From a virus: 21,434 bases of DNA. Positions within the stretch are counted from its first letter, which is position 1. Each line of letters opens with the position of its first letter. Shown in pieces: positions 14,613-20,667 of this stretch. A program made the position numbers and the translations under genes. The notes beneath the pieces are model-generated. The model worked only from the letters and a program-made list of their open reading frames with translations, made no database searches and had not been told where the DNA came from. The stretch lies in the IMG/VR virus record IMGVR_UViG_3300009163_000208, positions 1-21,434 of that record. One strand, given 5' to 3'.

Positions 14613-14740
14613 AATTTATTTTGATACCACTTGCTTGGTTGATGACGCCTGTTGCATTTGTTGTTGTGGCATTTGATATTGCAAAAGCGTTTGTTGAGGA
14701 AAAAGCAGAAGCCAAACTCAAGGATGAGAACAGTGCGTAA
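14609..14740 (+). CDS. Small membrane protein, 43 aa
   Basis: ATG overlaps the previous stop (ATGA), and AAGGAG sits 8 bases upstream, an excellent start context. The N-terminal 27 residues (MKFILIPLAWLMTPVAFVVV and on to FDIA) form one transmembrane helix. The C-terminal 15 residues are charged (EEKAEAKLKDENSA), giving an N-in-membrane, charged-tail microprotein. The coupled start and good ribosome binding site make it credible. Function unknown. Confidence 0.68.
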   Translation: MKFILIPLAWLMTPVAFVVVAFDIAKAFVEEKAEAKLKDENSA

Positions 14741-15002
14741 GTCAACCCACGCCGACATCCGTGAGGCGCTCAGGAAGATGCCCGACGGGCTCACCATAAC
14801 GGCCATCTGCTACATGACCGGCCTGCGTAACGACACCGTGCGCCTAGCGCTGCCCAACATGCCCGACGTGTACGTGGACCGCTGGGAGAGGACCAGCCGC
14901 AAGTATGTTGGCCCCAACCCCCAGTGGCGCGCGGTGTACATCGCCGTGTCCGTACCGCCCAACCAACCCAAACCAACTAAGGAAGATACCCATGTTCGAT
15001 AG
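14733..15002 (+). CDS. Winged-helix-like DNA-binding protein, 89 aa
   Basis: GTG 14733 is chosen because AAGGA lies 8 bases upstream; an ATG at 14724 overlaps that same AAGGA and is less likely. The core ADIREALRKMPDGLTITAI then GLRNDTVRLALPNMPDVYVD reads as a small winged helix, with a wing ending in DRWER. This pattern is frequent in short phage proteins, likely DNA-binding regulators. The C-terminal 20 residues are Pro-rich. It overlaps the 43-aa gene by 8 bases and the next gene by 11. Confidence 0.7.
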   Translation: MRKSTHADIREALRKMPDGLTITAICYMTGLRNDTVRLALPNMPDVYVDRWERTSRKYVGPNPQWRAVYIAVSVPPNQPKPTKEDTHVR

Positions 15003-15252
15003 CTACCAAAAGATTCGCCTGCGTGACCTAGCATGGCGCTGTAACGAGAAGAAGCCCGACTATAGTTACAACAACCCGCTCCTTGATGCCTACATCGCGG
15101 AGCTGCAAGTGACGCACTCCGAGCTGTTCCACAACAGGGCTTCGCTACCCAAGCGCGTGTTCATGGACCAGCCCCTGCGCGCTGTGCCCTACAGCCACGC
15201 GCTGCGCTCTGTAGAGAACTCAACACTTAGCATGATCAGGAACACACAATGA
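14992..15252 (+). CDS. Small phage protein, 86 aa
   Basis: ATG 14992 (MFDSYQKIRLRDLAWRC) follows AAGGA at 8 bases and overlaps the previous gene by 11. The sequence is rich in Leu, Arg and Asn with no recognised motif. Residues NPLLDAYIAELQVTHSELF form a probable amphipathic helix. It ends in an ATGA overlap with the regulator at 15249. Base composition returns to high GC here. Function unknown. Confidence 0.68.
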   Translation: MFDSYQKIRLRDLAWRCNEKKPDYSYNNPLLDAYIAELQVTHSELFHNRASLPKRVFMDQPLRAVPYSHALRSVENSTLSMIRNTQ

Positions 15253-15461
15253 CCGGAATAGAAGAAGCCATCCACGCCGTGGGCTCGCAGGCCCAACTGG
15301 CCGACATCCTAGGCTGCACCCAACAGAACGTCTCCACCATGCTCAAAAAGGGCTACGTGCCCACCAAGTGGATCAGGGCGGTGGAGCAGGCCAGTGGCAT
15401 CCCCCGTGAGCGCCTGATCAACCCGGCACTGGCCGAGCTGCTGGCGCCCAACGACATCTGA
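15249..15461 (+). CDS. YdaS/Cro-like regulator, 70 aa
   Basis: The helix-turn-helix is clear: AIHAVGSQAQLADILGCTQQ then NVSTMLKKGYVPTKWI, followed by the family tail VEQASGIPRERLINP. It starts by ATGA overlap. This is the YdaS_antitoxin/Cro type that binds short inverted repeats as a dimer. It differs in sequence from the 5924-6124 protein, so the phage carries two such regulators, possibly acting on different operators. It closes the first early gene chain, before the primase-helicase. No YdaT-like partner is seen. Confidence 0.85.
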   Translation: MTGIEEAIHAVGSQAQLADILGCTQQNVSTMLKKGYVPTKWIRAVEQASGIPRERLINPALAELLAPNDI

Positions 15462-15488
15462 TAGACTGCCTCTTGAACCCGGCTAGGG

Positions 15489-15505
15489 GTGGGGTAGCTC
15501 CCCAC
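15489..15505. promoter_or_regulatory. GC-rich hairpin before the primase gene
   Basis: GTGGGG and CCCCAC form a perfect 6-bp stem with a TAGCT loop in the 105-base gap between the regulator and the primase-helicase. No T-run follows, so it is not a standard terminator. A second short CGCT-GAA-AGCG stem follows directly (15505-15515). It could be an operator, an attenuator or an RNA-stability element. No convincing promoter was found in the gap. Confidence 0.4.
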
Positions 15506-15566
15506 GCTGAAAGCGCCTTATCCACGCCCGCCGTCGTTCCTTCATTGGATAGCACATGGATGAACA

Positions 15567-17615
15567 ATGACAAACACAACGCCAGACCTGCCACCGATCG
15601 GACAGGTCTTTAACGGCTCCAACATACCCGCGGAGCTGAAGGCCTTGCGCCGCTGGGCGGTCTGGAAGGCCATCTGGAATGAGAGCCGCCAGAAGTACGA
15701 CAAGGTGCCCTACAGCGCCATGCACCGGGGGCTCTCGACCAAGAACGTGACCGACTGGGGCGACTACGAGAGCGCCGCGGCCACGCTGCGCCTGAACCCC
15801 ACGCGCTACCACGGGCTGGGGCTGGTGCTCACCAACATCTCAGACGTGGTAGGCATCGACCTTGACAACTGCCGCACCGATGGCCAGATCGCGCCGTGGG
15901 CGCGCGAGATCGTCGAGTCCATGGGCAGCTACACCGAGATCAGTCCCAGCGGCACGGGGCTGCGCATACTGGCCCACGGCAGCGCCGACATGGACTGGAA
16001 CAACCACGACGTGGGCATCGAGGTCTATGGTGGCCACACGGCCCGTTTCCTCACGATCACGGGCCACACCTCCAAGCCCCGGCCCATGGTCCCGGCCAAG
16101 GCTGATGTGCTCACCGCGTTGTTCGAGCAGCATGGCAAGACGCGCAAGGCCGCGCCCGTGATCCAGATTGCCATGCCCGAGCTGATCCACGAGCTGGCGC
16201 TGCCCGACGTGCAGGACATGGAGCTGCCAGAGGCCACCAAGGAGCTGCTGCTGCACGGCCCGGGCGAGGACGTTGGGGACCGCTCTGGCGCGCTGCACGC
16301 CGCTGGGGTCCAGCTCTACAGCGCCGGGTACGACGACGCCACGGTGCTGTCCATCTTCGCGGCCAGTCAGCCGGTGATGGACATAGCGCTGTCCCACCGC
16401 CGGCAGGACCCCGAGCGGGCTCTGGCCTACCTGTGGGTTGAGCATTGCCAGAAGGCCAAGCCCAAGGCGATCACCCGTGACAGCATCCTCTCAGACTTTG
16501 ACGACCTCACCAGCGACCCGGAGGTCGCCGAGCAGCTAAAAAAGTCCAACGAGGCCAAGGCCGTCAAGGAGAGCCGGTTCAAGCTGGAGACGGCCTCCGA
16601 GTTCGTGGTGCGCCGCAAGGCCTCGTGGATCATCAAGGGAGTGCTGCCCAACGCCAACCTAGGCGTGTTTTATGGGGCTTCCGGCTCGGGCAAGTCGTTC
16701 TTTGTTTTTGAGATGCTGGCCGCGGTGGCCCGGGGCATCGAGTGGCGTGGCCACAAGACCCGCAAGGCGCGCATCTGCTGGGTGGCCGCTGAGGGCCAAG
16801 AGGACATGCGCAAGCGCGTTGCCGGGTACTGCGCGCACCACGGCATCGACCCCAACGACTTTGAGATGCACTTCGTGAGCAACGCACCCAACCTGCTGGA
16901 CATAGACGACACCAAGGCCTTGGTCAAGCAGATCATGCTCAAGGGCCAGTTTGACATGGTGGCCATCGACACGCTGGCCCAAGTCATGCCCGGCGGCAAC
17001 GAGAACAGCGGCGAGGACATGGGCAAGGTGCTGGGGCACTGCAAGGAGATCACCCGCGTCACGGGCGCCATGGTCGGCCTAGTCCACCACAGCGGCAAGG
17101 ACGAATCCCGGGGCGCCCGGGGATGGTCAGGCCTACGGGCAGCGGCAGACTTTGAGTTTGAGGTCATACGCTCGGACGAGGAGCGTGTGGCCATCGTCAC
17201 CAAGATGAAGGGCGGGGCCGATGGCGAAGAGTTTGGCTTCAGGCTAGAGACCATCGTGGTGGGGCAGGACGAGGACGGCGACGACGAGACGACCTGCGTG
17301 GTGTCCTTCACCGACGGCAGCAGACAGTCCGTGGCGGCGTCCAAGGGGCCCAAGGGCGACACCAACGCGCTGGTGTTCCAGACGGCCAAGGACCTTATCG
17401 ACTTCAGCGGGGCGAGCCCGGTGACCGAGAACGAGCTGGTCACGGCAGCGGTCAGCAAGATGCCGGTGGGTGATGCCGGCAAGCGCGATACACGTCCCCA
17501 GATGGCCCGGCGCAGCTTGAAATCGCTTATCGAGGGCGGGTTTTTGGCCCAGAACGCCCATGGCCACGTGACTATCTTTGGTGGCTCGAAGCCGCAAAAC
17601 GATGCGAGTACGTAA
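15567..17615 (+). CDS. PrimPol-like primase fused to RepA/AAA_25-type helicase, 682 aa
   Basis: Bifunctional replication protein. The N-terminal archaeo-eukaryotic primase-like region has VVGIDLDNC (D98, D100), EISPSGTGLRI (124-134) and IEVYGGHTARFLTITG (151-166). The C-terminal ATPase has Walker A GASGSGKS (370-377) and Walker B DMVAIDTL (463-470), then HHSGKDESRGARGWSG, typical of hexameric RepA/AAA_25 helicases. The last 75 residues look like a winged helix. It should prime and unwind for the PolA encoded on the other strand. The position of the usual PrimPol motif II His holds Arg (R133), which may reduce priming. Start: ATG with GGATGAACA upstream, a weak site. The array at 17624 follows directly. 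Confidence 0.92.
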   Translation: MTNTTPDLPPIGQVFNGSNIPAELKALRRWAVWKAIWNESRQKYDKVPYSAMHRGLSTKNVTDWGDYESAAATLRLNPTRYHGLGLVLTNISDVVGIDLDNCRTDGQIAPWAREIVESMGSYTEISPSGTGLRILAHGSADMDWNNHDVGIEVYGGHTARFLTITGHTSKPRPMVPAKADVLTALFEQHGKTRKAAPVIQIAMPELIHELALPDVQDMELPEATKELLLHGPGEDVGDRSGALHAAGVQLYSAGYDDATVLSIFAASQPVMDIALSHRRQDPERALAYLWVEHCQKAKPKAITRDSILSDFDDLTSDPEVAEQLKKSNEAKAVKESRFKLETASEFVVRRKASWIIKGVLPNANLGVFYGASGSGKSFFVFEMLAAVARGIEWRGHKTRKARICWVAAEGQEDMRKRVAGYCAHHGIDPNDFEMHFVSNAPNLLDIDDTKALVKQIMLKGQFDMVAIDTLAQVMPGGNENSGEDMGKVLGHCKEITRVTGAMVGLVHHSGKDESRGARGWSGLRAAADFEFEVIRSDEERVAIVTKMKGGADGEEFGFRLETIVVGQDEDGDDETTCVVSFTDGSRQSVAASKGPKGDTNALVFQTAKDLIDFSGASPVTENELVTAAVSKMPVGDAGKRDTRPQMARRSLKSLIEGGFLAQNAHGHVTIFGGSKPQNDAST

Positions 17616-17623
17616 AAAATTGC

Positions 17624-17738
17624 TTGCAACAGTTGCAACAGTTGTGCAACAGTTGCATCTTGTTGCACGTTGCAAGTGCAACAGTTGCAACACTTACCTT
17701 TAGGTAGTGTTGCATGTTGCAGAGGTTGTTGCGTTGCA
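17624..17738. repeat. GTTGCA/TGCAAC repeat array (iteron-like)
   Basis: In 115 bases I count 13 hexamers: GTTGCA starting at 17632, 17652, 17662, 17669, 17684, 17709, 17716 and 17733, and TGCAAC starting at 17625, 17634, 17645, 17677 and 17686. Two sites (17632-17639, 17684-17691) are full palindromes GTTGCAAC. Spacing is irregular (7-25 bases), unlike CRISPR. It begins 9 bases past the primase-helicase stop and is followed by AT-rich DNA. Candidate origin iterons or an operator cluster. Confidence 0.85.
17686..17714. repeat. Long hairpin inside the repeat array
   Basis: TGCAACACTTACC pairs with GGTAGTGTTGCA across a TTTA loop: 12 base pairs with one bulged T. It incorporates two of the array hexamers in its base. 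No T-run follows. It could be a cruciform or ssDNA-origin structure, or an RNA hairpin. Confidence 0.7.
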
Positions 17739-17889
17739 GTTGGTAATTATTTGCAAAAACTATCGGTGGAAAGAAAACAATAGAATTATTTTACAAAAAA
17801 GATGTTGTAACAACAAAAAGCCGTGTACACTTCAGCCATCGCAGCAAAAACTGCGGTACTTCTCAACACAAACACATTGGAGTATCAAA
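17739..17889. other. AT-rich tract and leader, no gene
   Basis: Positions 17741-17820 have 20 G/C in 80 bases (25%), against about 60-68% in neighbouring genes. There are A-runs at 17784-17790 and 17814-17819. No coding frame with a ribosome binding site is seen. Next to the repeat array this suits a DNA-unwinding element. The remaining bases to 17889 hold the leader and ribosome binding site of the next gene. Confidence 0.6.
17803..17831 (+). promoter_or_regulatory. Operator-like palindrome and weak promoter
   Basis: TGTTGT and ACAACA flank a single A (17803-17815), again the GTTGT/ACAAC pentamer pair. A possible -35 TTGTAA (17805-17810) lies inside it, with TACACT at 17826-17831 as -10, but the spacer is only 15 bases. 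It lies upstream of the gene at 17890. The operator is clearer than the promoter. Confidence 0.4.
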
Positions 17890-18174
17890 ATGGCTAAAGC
17901 AAAACTGGTGGTGGAATTGAACGAAGGCTCGGTGGACCGTCTGGGCGTACTGCTCGCACAGATCAAGGACCTGACCGACCAAGCCGACGCGATCAAAGAG
18001 GCGATCAAGAAAAGCGGTGAGTCGCAAGAGGGCTCGCTGTTCAAGGCCACGCTGGTGGACATGGACCGCAAGGTATTTGACAAGGAGTTTTTCATTGAGC
18101 AGTATGGCGTTACTACCTACGATGCCTACACCAAGAACACTGTCTGCGTGTCAGTTCGCGTTACATCCCGTTAA
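17890..18174 (+). CDS. Conserved-looking phage protein beside DUF932, 94 aa
   Basis: ATG 17890 (MAKAKLVVELNEGSVDRLGV) follows TTGGAG at 7 bases. A longer in-frame start at 17707 runs through the repeat array and AT-rich DNA and is rejected. Residues 18-45 are a charged helix (LLAQIKDLTDQADAIKEAIK). The second half (SLFKATLVDMDRKVFDKEF, ending TVCVSVRVTSR) is probably beta-rich. Its position directly before the DUF932 gene suggests a shared operon. Function unknown. Confidence 0.75.
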   Translation: MAKAKLVVELNEGSVDRLGVLLAQIKDLTDQADAIKEAIKKSGESQEGSLFKATLVDMDRKVFDKEFFIEQYGVTTYDAYTKNTVCVSVRVTSR

Positions 18175-18196
18175 ACCAAACCCCTAGGAGTACATC

Positions 18197-19060
18197 ATGA
18201 TCCGTTTCGCATCCTCTTCCAAGCAGTCCAGCTTTCGTAGCCAGTCTGCCCTGTCCAACGAGCAGATCGCCTACCACGCCCCCAGCGTGATGGCCAGCGA
18301 GGCTCACGAGAGCCGTGGCGAGCGCTACAGCTTCATCCCCACGATCCAAGTGATCGACGGCCTGCGGGCCGAGGGCTTTCAGCCCTACGAGATTCGCCAG
18401 ACCAAGGTGCGCGACGCCGGTAAGCGCGAGCACACCAAGCACATGGTGCGCATGCGCCACGCCAGCTCCATCGTGGCAGACGAGGTCCCCGAGATCATCC
18501 TCCTGAACAGCCACGACGGCAGCTCCAGCTACCAGATCATGTCAGGCGTGTTCCGCTTCGTGTGCTCCAACGGCCTGATCGCCGGCGACATGTTCAACAA
18601 CATCCGCGTTCGCCACACCGGCAACGTGGTGGGCGACGTGATCGAGGGCGCCACCCGTGTGCTGGAGGACGCCAAGCAGATCGGCAGCCGTATCAATGAG
18701 TACAAGGCCATCAAGCTGGACCGTGACGAGCAGATGGCCTTTGCCACGTCGGCCTTGCAAATTCGTTGGGGCGATGAGCGCCCGGTGCACGCCGGCAACA
18801 TGCTGCTTGCCAGCCGCTGGCAGGACCAGAAGGACGACCTGTGGACCGTCTACAACCGCGTCCAAGAGAACATGATGAAGGGCGGCGTAGCCGGGCGCAG
18901 CTCCACTGGCCGGCGCACCACTACGCGCGCTGTGGGCGGCGTCACCGAGAACGTCAAGCTCAACAAGGCGCTGTGGACCCTTGCCGATACCATGGCGGCG
19001 CTCAAGCTGGACAAGTCCACCGACCAGTTCATCGCGGCCCACGAGCACGCCTACCTGTAA
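18197..19060 (+). CDS. DUF932 (DUF945) family phage/plasmid protein, 287 aa
   Basis: Recognised from ALSNEQIAYHAPSVMASEAH, FIPTIQVIDGLRAEGF, SSSYQIMSGVFRFVCSNGL and the C-terminal WTLADTMAAL. The family occurs in phages, plasmids and prophages and has no firmly established biochemical activity. Length is typical. The ribosome binding site AGGAG-TACATC-ATG is strong, and GC is high, suggesting good expression. Residues near 235-250 are a Ser/Thr/Arg-rich loop (GRSSTGRRTTTRAVGG). It lies 22 bases after the 94-aa gene. A GC-rich hairpin follows at 19068. Confidence 0.9.
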   Translation: MIRFASSSKQSSFRSQSALSNEQIAYHAPSVMASEAHESRGERYSFIPTIQVIDGLRAEGFQPYEIRQTKVRDAGKREHTKHMVRMRHASSIVADEVPEIILLNSHDGSSSYQIMSGVFRFVCSNGLIAGDMFNNIRVRHTGNVVGDVIEGATRVLEDAKQIGSRINEYKAIKLDRDEQMAFATSALQIRWGDERPVHAGNMLLASRWQDQKDDLWTVYNRVQENMMKGGVAGRSSTGRRTTTRAVGGVTENVKLNKALWTLADTMAALKLDKSTDQFIAAHEHAYL

Positions 19061-19067
19061 CCCCAAC

Positions 19068-19083
19068 GGCCCCCTCGGGGGCC
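19068..19083. other. GC-rich hairpin after the DUF932 gene
   Basis: GGCCCCC-TC-GGGGGCC is a perfect inverted repeat (a 6-bp stem with CTCG loop) 8 bases after the DUF932 stop. It lacks a T-run, so intrinsic termination would be weak. mRNA 3'-end protection or partial termination is more likely. Confidence 0.55.
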
Positions 19084-19099
19084 ACAACCGGAGAAGACT

Positions 19100-19387
19100 A
19101 TGCAAACGATAACCCTAGGCAAAGCCCGTTACACCGTGCGCGAGCAACGCACCGACTTTGTGTCGCAGTTGCTCAAGATCACCGGCAAGCCCAAGCGCAC
19201 CAAGCTCACGCCAGAGAAGCGCTATTTTCCCCGGACCGGGGAGAGCATGAGCACCAGCGAGTACGTGCACGCCTACTACAAGCTCAATCGTCTGGGCGAG
19301 CCCGAGGCGGTGGACCAGCTCTTTGGGCCGATGACCAAGCACATCAGCCTGCACATCGGTCAGGACACCATGGAGACGCTGCCGTGA
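19100..19387 (+). CDS. Phage protein of unknown function, 95 aa
   Basis: ATG 19100 follows CCGGAGAAGACT. The sequence is basic in the middle (KITGKPKRTKLTPEKRYFPR), with MSTSEYVHAYYKLNRLGEPE then a C-terminal HISLHIGQDTMETLP. It is soluble with no Cys pairs. The FPRTGESMSTSEYV segment looks conserved in style, but I cannot assign a family. Its stop overlaps the GTG start of the next small gene (GTGA). Confidence 0.72.
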   Translation: MQTITLGKARYTVREQRTDFVSQLLKITGKPKRTKLTPEKRYFPRTGESMSTSEYVHAYYKLNRLGEPEAVDQLFGPMTKHISLHIGQDTMETLP

Positions 19388-19506
19388 GATACCGCGAGCA
19401 CTACCCCGTCCACAAGCCCATGGCGCCGTGGGCCTATGCCCTCGGCATGCTGGCCCTTACACTCGTCTTTGCCCTGCTGGGCGTAACCATTGCCTACTGG
19501 ATGTGA
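19384..19506 (+). CDS. Small membrane protein, 40 aa, GTG start
   Basis: GTG 19384 overlaps the previous stop and has GGAG 8 bases upstream. The first 12 residues (MRYREHYPVHKP) are basic and polar, followed by a long hydrophobic helix (WAYALGMLALTLVFALLGV then TIAYWM) that reaches the C-terminus. Tail-anchored or single-pass topology with the positive N-terminus in the cytoplasm is expected. No lysis-gene signature such as a holin-endolysin pair is nearby. Function unknown. Confidence 0.65.
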   Translation: MRYREHYPVHKPMAPWAYALGMLALTLVFALLGVTIAYWM

Positions 19507-19508
19507 TC

Positions 19509-19721
19509 ATGGCCACCAAGACACTTAAAACAGCCCAAAACGAGCCCGCAGCCGTCGCGGAGTACCGTATGCCCACCGAGGTGGCCGACTGGATCAAGCA
19601 AGCCGAGAGCCGCCTTGCCTACCTGACCACCACGGTCGAGAGGCTCAAGGCCGAGAACGCTGGCCTGCGCAAGGCCAACAAAGTAATGGAGGCCCGTGTT
19701 ATGGGCCAATCACAGGAGTAG
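19509..19721 (+). CDS. Leucine-zipper-like phage protein, 70 aa
   Basis: ATG 19509 comes two bases after the preceding stop; a longer frame from 19428 lies inside the 40-aa gene. After MATKTLKTAQNEPAAV the sequence VADWIKQAESRLAYLTTTVE then RLKAENAGLRKANKVMEARV has Leu at heptad positions, a probable dimeric coiled coil ending MGQSQE. This is a frequent phage small-protein pattern with no known function. The ribosome binding site is weak (GGATGTGATC), so coupling is likely. Confidence 0.72.
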   Translation: MATKTLKTAQNEPAAVAEYRMPTEVADWIKQAESRLAYLTTTVERLKAENAGLRKANKVMEARVMGQSQE

Positions 19722-19724
19722 ATC

Positions 19725-20006
19725 ATGGAAAACAAAGAACTGAGTCCCCTCGCCCGGCAGCTACTTGGCCACGCCAACGTCATGCCGATGTTCACCCAGA
19801 AGGAGTTTGACCGGGAGCTGGCGCACGCCAAGGCCGAGATCATGGCCTTTGCCATCGACGCAGCCCGGCAGGCGGTGGCCATCGAGCGCGAGGAGTGCGC
19901 ACGGCTTGTGGAGCGCGCAGCCGAGGAGCAGGCCATCGCAGTGCGCGGAGTGCTGGAGACGCTGGCCACGGACATTAGGCAAAGGCTATCGGGCAAGCCG
20001 CATTGA
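19725..20006 (+). CDS. Helical early protein with EREECA motif, 93 aa
   Basis: ATG 19725 follows CAGGAG-TAGATC, a strong site, three bases after the previous stop. The N-terminal part is MENKELSPLARQLLGHANV. Then a long helix contains AIDAARQAVAIEREECARLV and ends ATDIRQRLSGKPH. The EREECAxLVE...IR pattern is a recurrent module of short phage proteins and is shared with two others here. Function unknown. It is the last gene before the regulatory gap at 20007-20091. Confidence 0.72.
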   Translation: MENKELSPLARQLLGHANVMPMFTQKEFDRELAHAKAEIMAFAIDAARQAVAIEREECARLVERAAEEQAIAVRGVLETLATDIRQRLSGKPH

Positions 20007-20028
20007 TAGAAATGTTTTTCTGTGGGCG

Positions 20029-20057
20029 TGATACAAACTGTAACTTTATGTTACAGT
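20029..20057 (+). promoter_or_regulatory. Extended -10 promoter inside a 21-bp palindrome
   Basis: ACTGTAAC and GTTACAGT form perfect 8-bp arms around TTTAT (20037-20057). The right arm contains TGTTACAGT, an extended -10 (TGn-TACAGT, -10 at 20052-20057). The -35 (TGATAC, 20029-20034, 17-base spacer) is poor. A repressor on the palindrome would occlude the -10. It drives the gene at 20092, with leader TCAACACACATACCCGGAG resembling that of 17890. Confidence 0.65.
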
Positions 20058-20091
20058 AGAGGCTCTTCAACACACATACCCGGAGATCACC

Positions 20092-20268
20092 ATGACCAAG
20101 ACCCTTCTCGAAATTGCTGTCAGCCGCCTGCACAAAGCGGGCTACCGCGCATCGCCCTCCAACATGTACGGCGGCTACATCACCGTGCTGGTGCCCGTGG
20201 ATGGCGGGCACAACCGCGTGACGATCCACCACACCGAGCTGTACTCTTTCCTCAACGCCCGCGCATAA
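20092..20268 (+). CDS. Small phage protein, 58 aa
   Basis: ATG 20092 (MTKTLLEIAVSRLHKAGYRA) is preceded by CGGAG at 6 bases and ends at TAA 20266-20268. The sequence continues SPSNMYGGYITVLVPVDGGH then NRVTIHHTELYSFLNARA, an alpha-beta-beta-alpha pattern of small phage proteins. It is the first gene after the palindromic promoter. Function unknown. Confidence 0.7.
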   Translation: MTKTLLEIAVSRLHKAGYRASPSNMYGGYITVLVPVDGGHNRVTIHHTELYSFLNARA

Positions 20269-20278
20269 GGGGAGCACC

Positions 20279-20464
20279 ATGGACTCAACACTCGTGAACG
20301 AGATAGTGGCCTACGGGCCAGACGGCAAGCAGCGCGCAGTCATCGAGCTGACCGACAAGGAGTTTGACGCCATGCAACGCGCCATGCAGTGGCCAGAAGA
20401 CCTAGCCCAATGGGACCGCCTCAACCGAGTCATAAACGGCTCGGAAATGGGCGCCCCGCTCTAA
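20279..20464 (+). CDS. Small phage protein, 61 aa
   Basis: ATG 20279 follows AAGGGGAGCACC. MDSTLVNEIVAYGPDGKQ is followed by AVIELTDKEFDAMQRAMQW and a C-terminal LNRVINGSEMGAPL. Predicted small alpha/beta, acidic. No motif recognised. It lies 10 bases after the 58-aa gene and 14 before the next, in one operon. Function unknown. Confidence 0.68.
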   Translation: MDSTLVNEIVAYGPDGKQRAVIELTDKEFDAMQRAMQWPEDLAQWDRLNRVINGSEMGAPL

Positions 20465-20478
20465 CGCAGGAGGACACC

Positions 20479-20667
20479 ATGAATATGTTTGATGAGGAAT
20501 TGCTAAAGCAAGTGGCGCGGTATAAAGCCATTCCGGCAGAGCAGCACGCCGAGGAGGAGCGCCTCCGACAAATACAACGCGATTGGGAAGCGGCGCACAC
20601 GGCCATCGAAACCGATGAGGACCGCGCTGACCCCGACGAGTATCCAGAAGAGGAAGAGACACCATGA
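20479..20667 (+). CDS. Small acidic protein, 62 aa
   Basis: ATG 20479 (MNMFDEELLKQVARYKAIPA) follows GCAGGAGGACACC, nearly a perfect ribosome binding site; an in-frame extension from 20389 is rejected. The C-terminal half is extremely acidic (DEDRADPDEYPEEEETP), reminiscent of DNA-mimic or chaperone-like phage proteins, but charge alone proves nothing. It overlaps the next gene by ATGA. Function unknown. Confidence 0.68.
   Translation: MNMFDEELLKQVARYKAIPAEQHAEEERLRQIQRDWEAAHTAIETDEDRADPDEYPEEEETP

Noticed and set aside
17624-17738. CRISPR-like array
   Set aside because: Hexamers are too short, irregularly spaced and on both strands, with no spacers of uniform length and no cas genes.
17707-17889. 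Longer version of the 94-aa protein starting inside the repeat array
   Set aside because: The N-terminal extension is encoded by AT-rich operator or origin DNA and has no start signal.
18841-19506. 221-codon + frame overlapping the end of DUF932 and the following genes
   Set aside because: Crosses three better-supported genes; low-complexity His/Arg/Ala content typical of a shifted frame. Only its last part (19384-19506) is kept, as the 40-aa gene.
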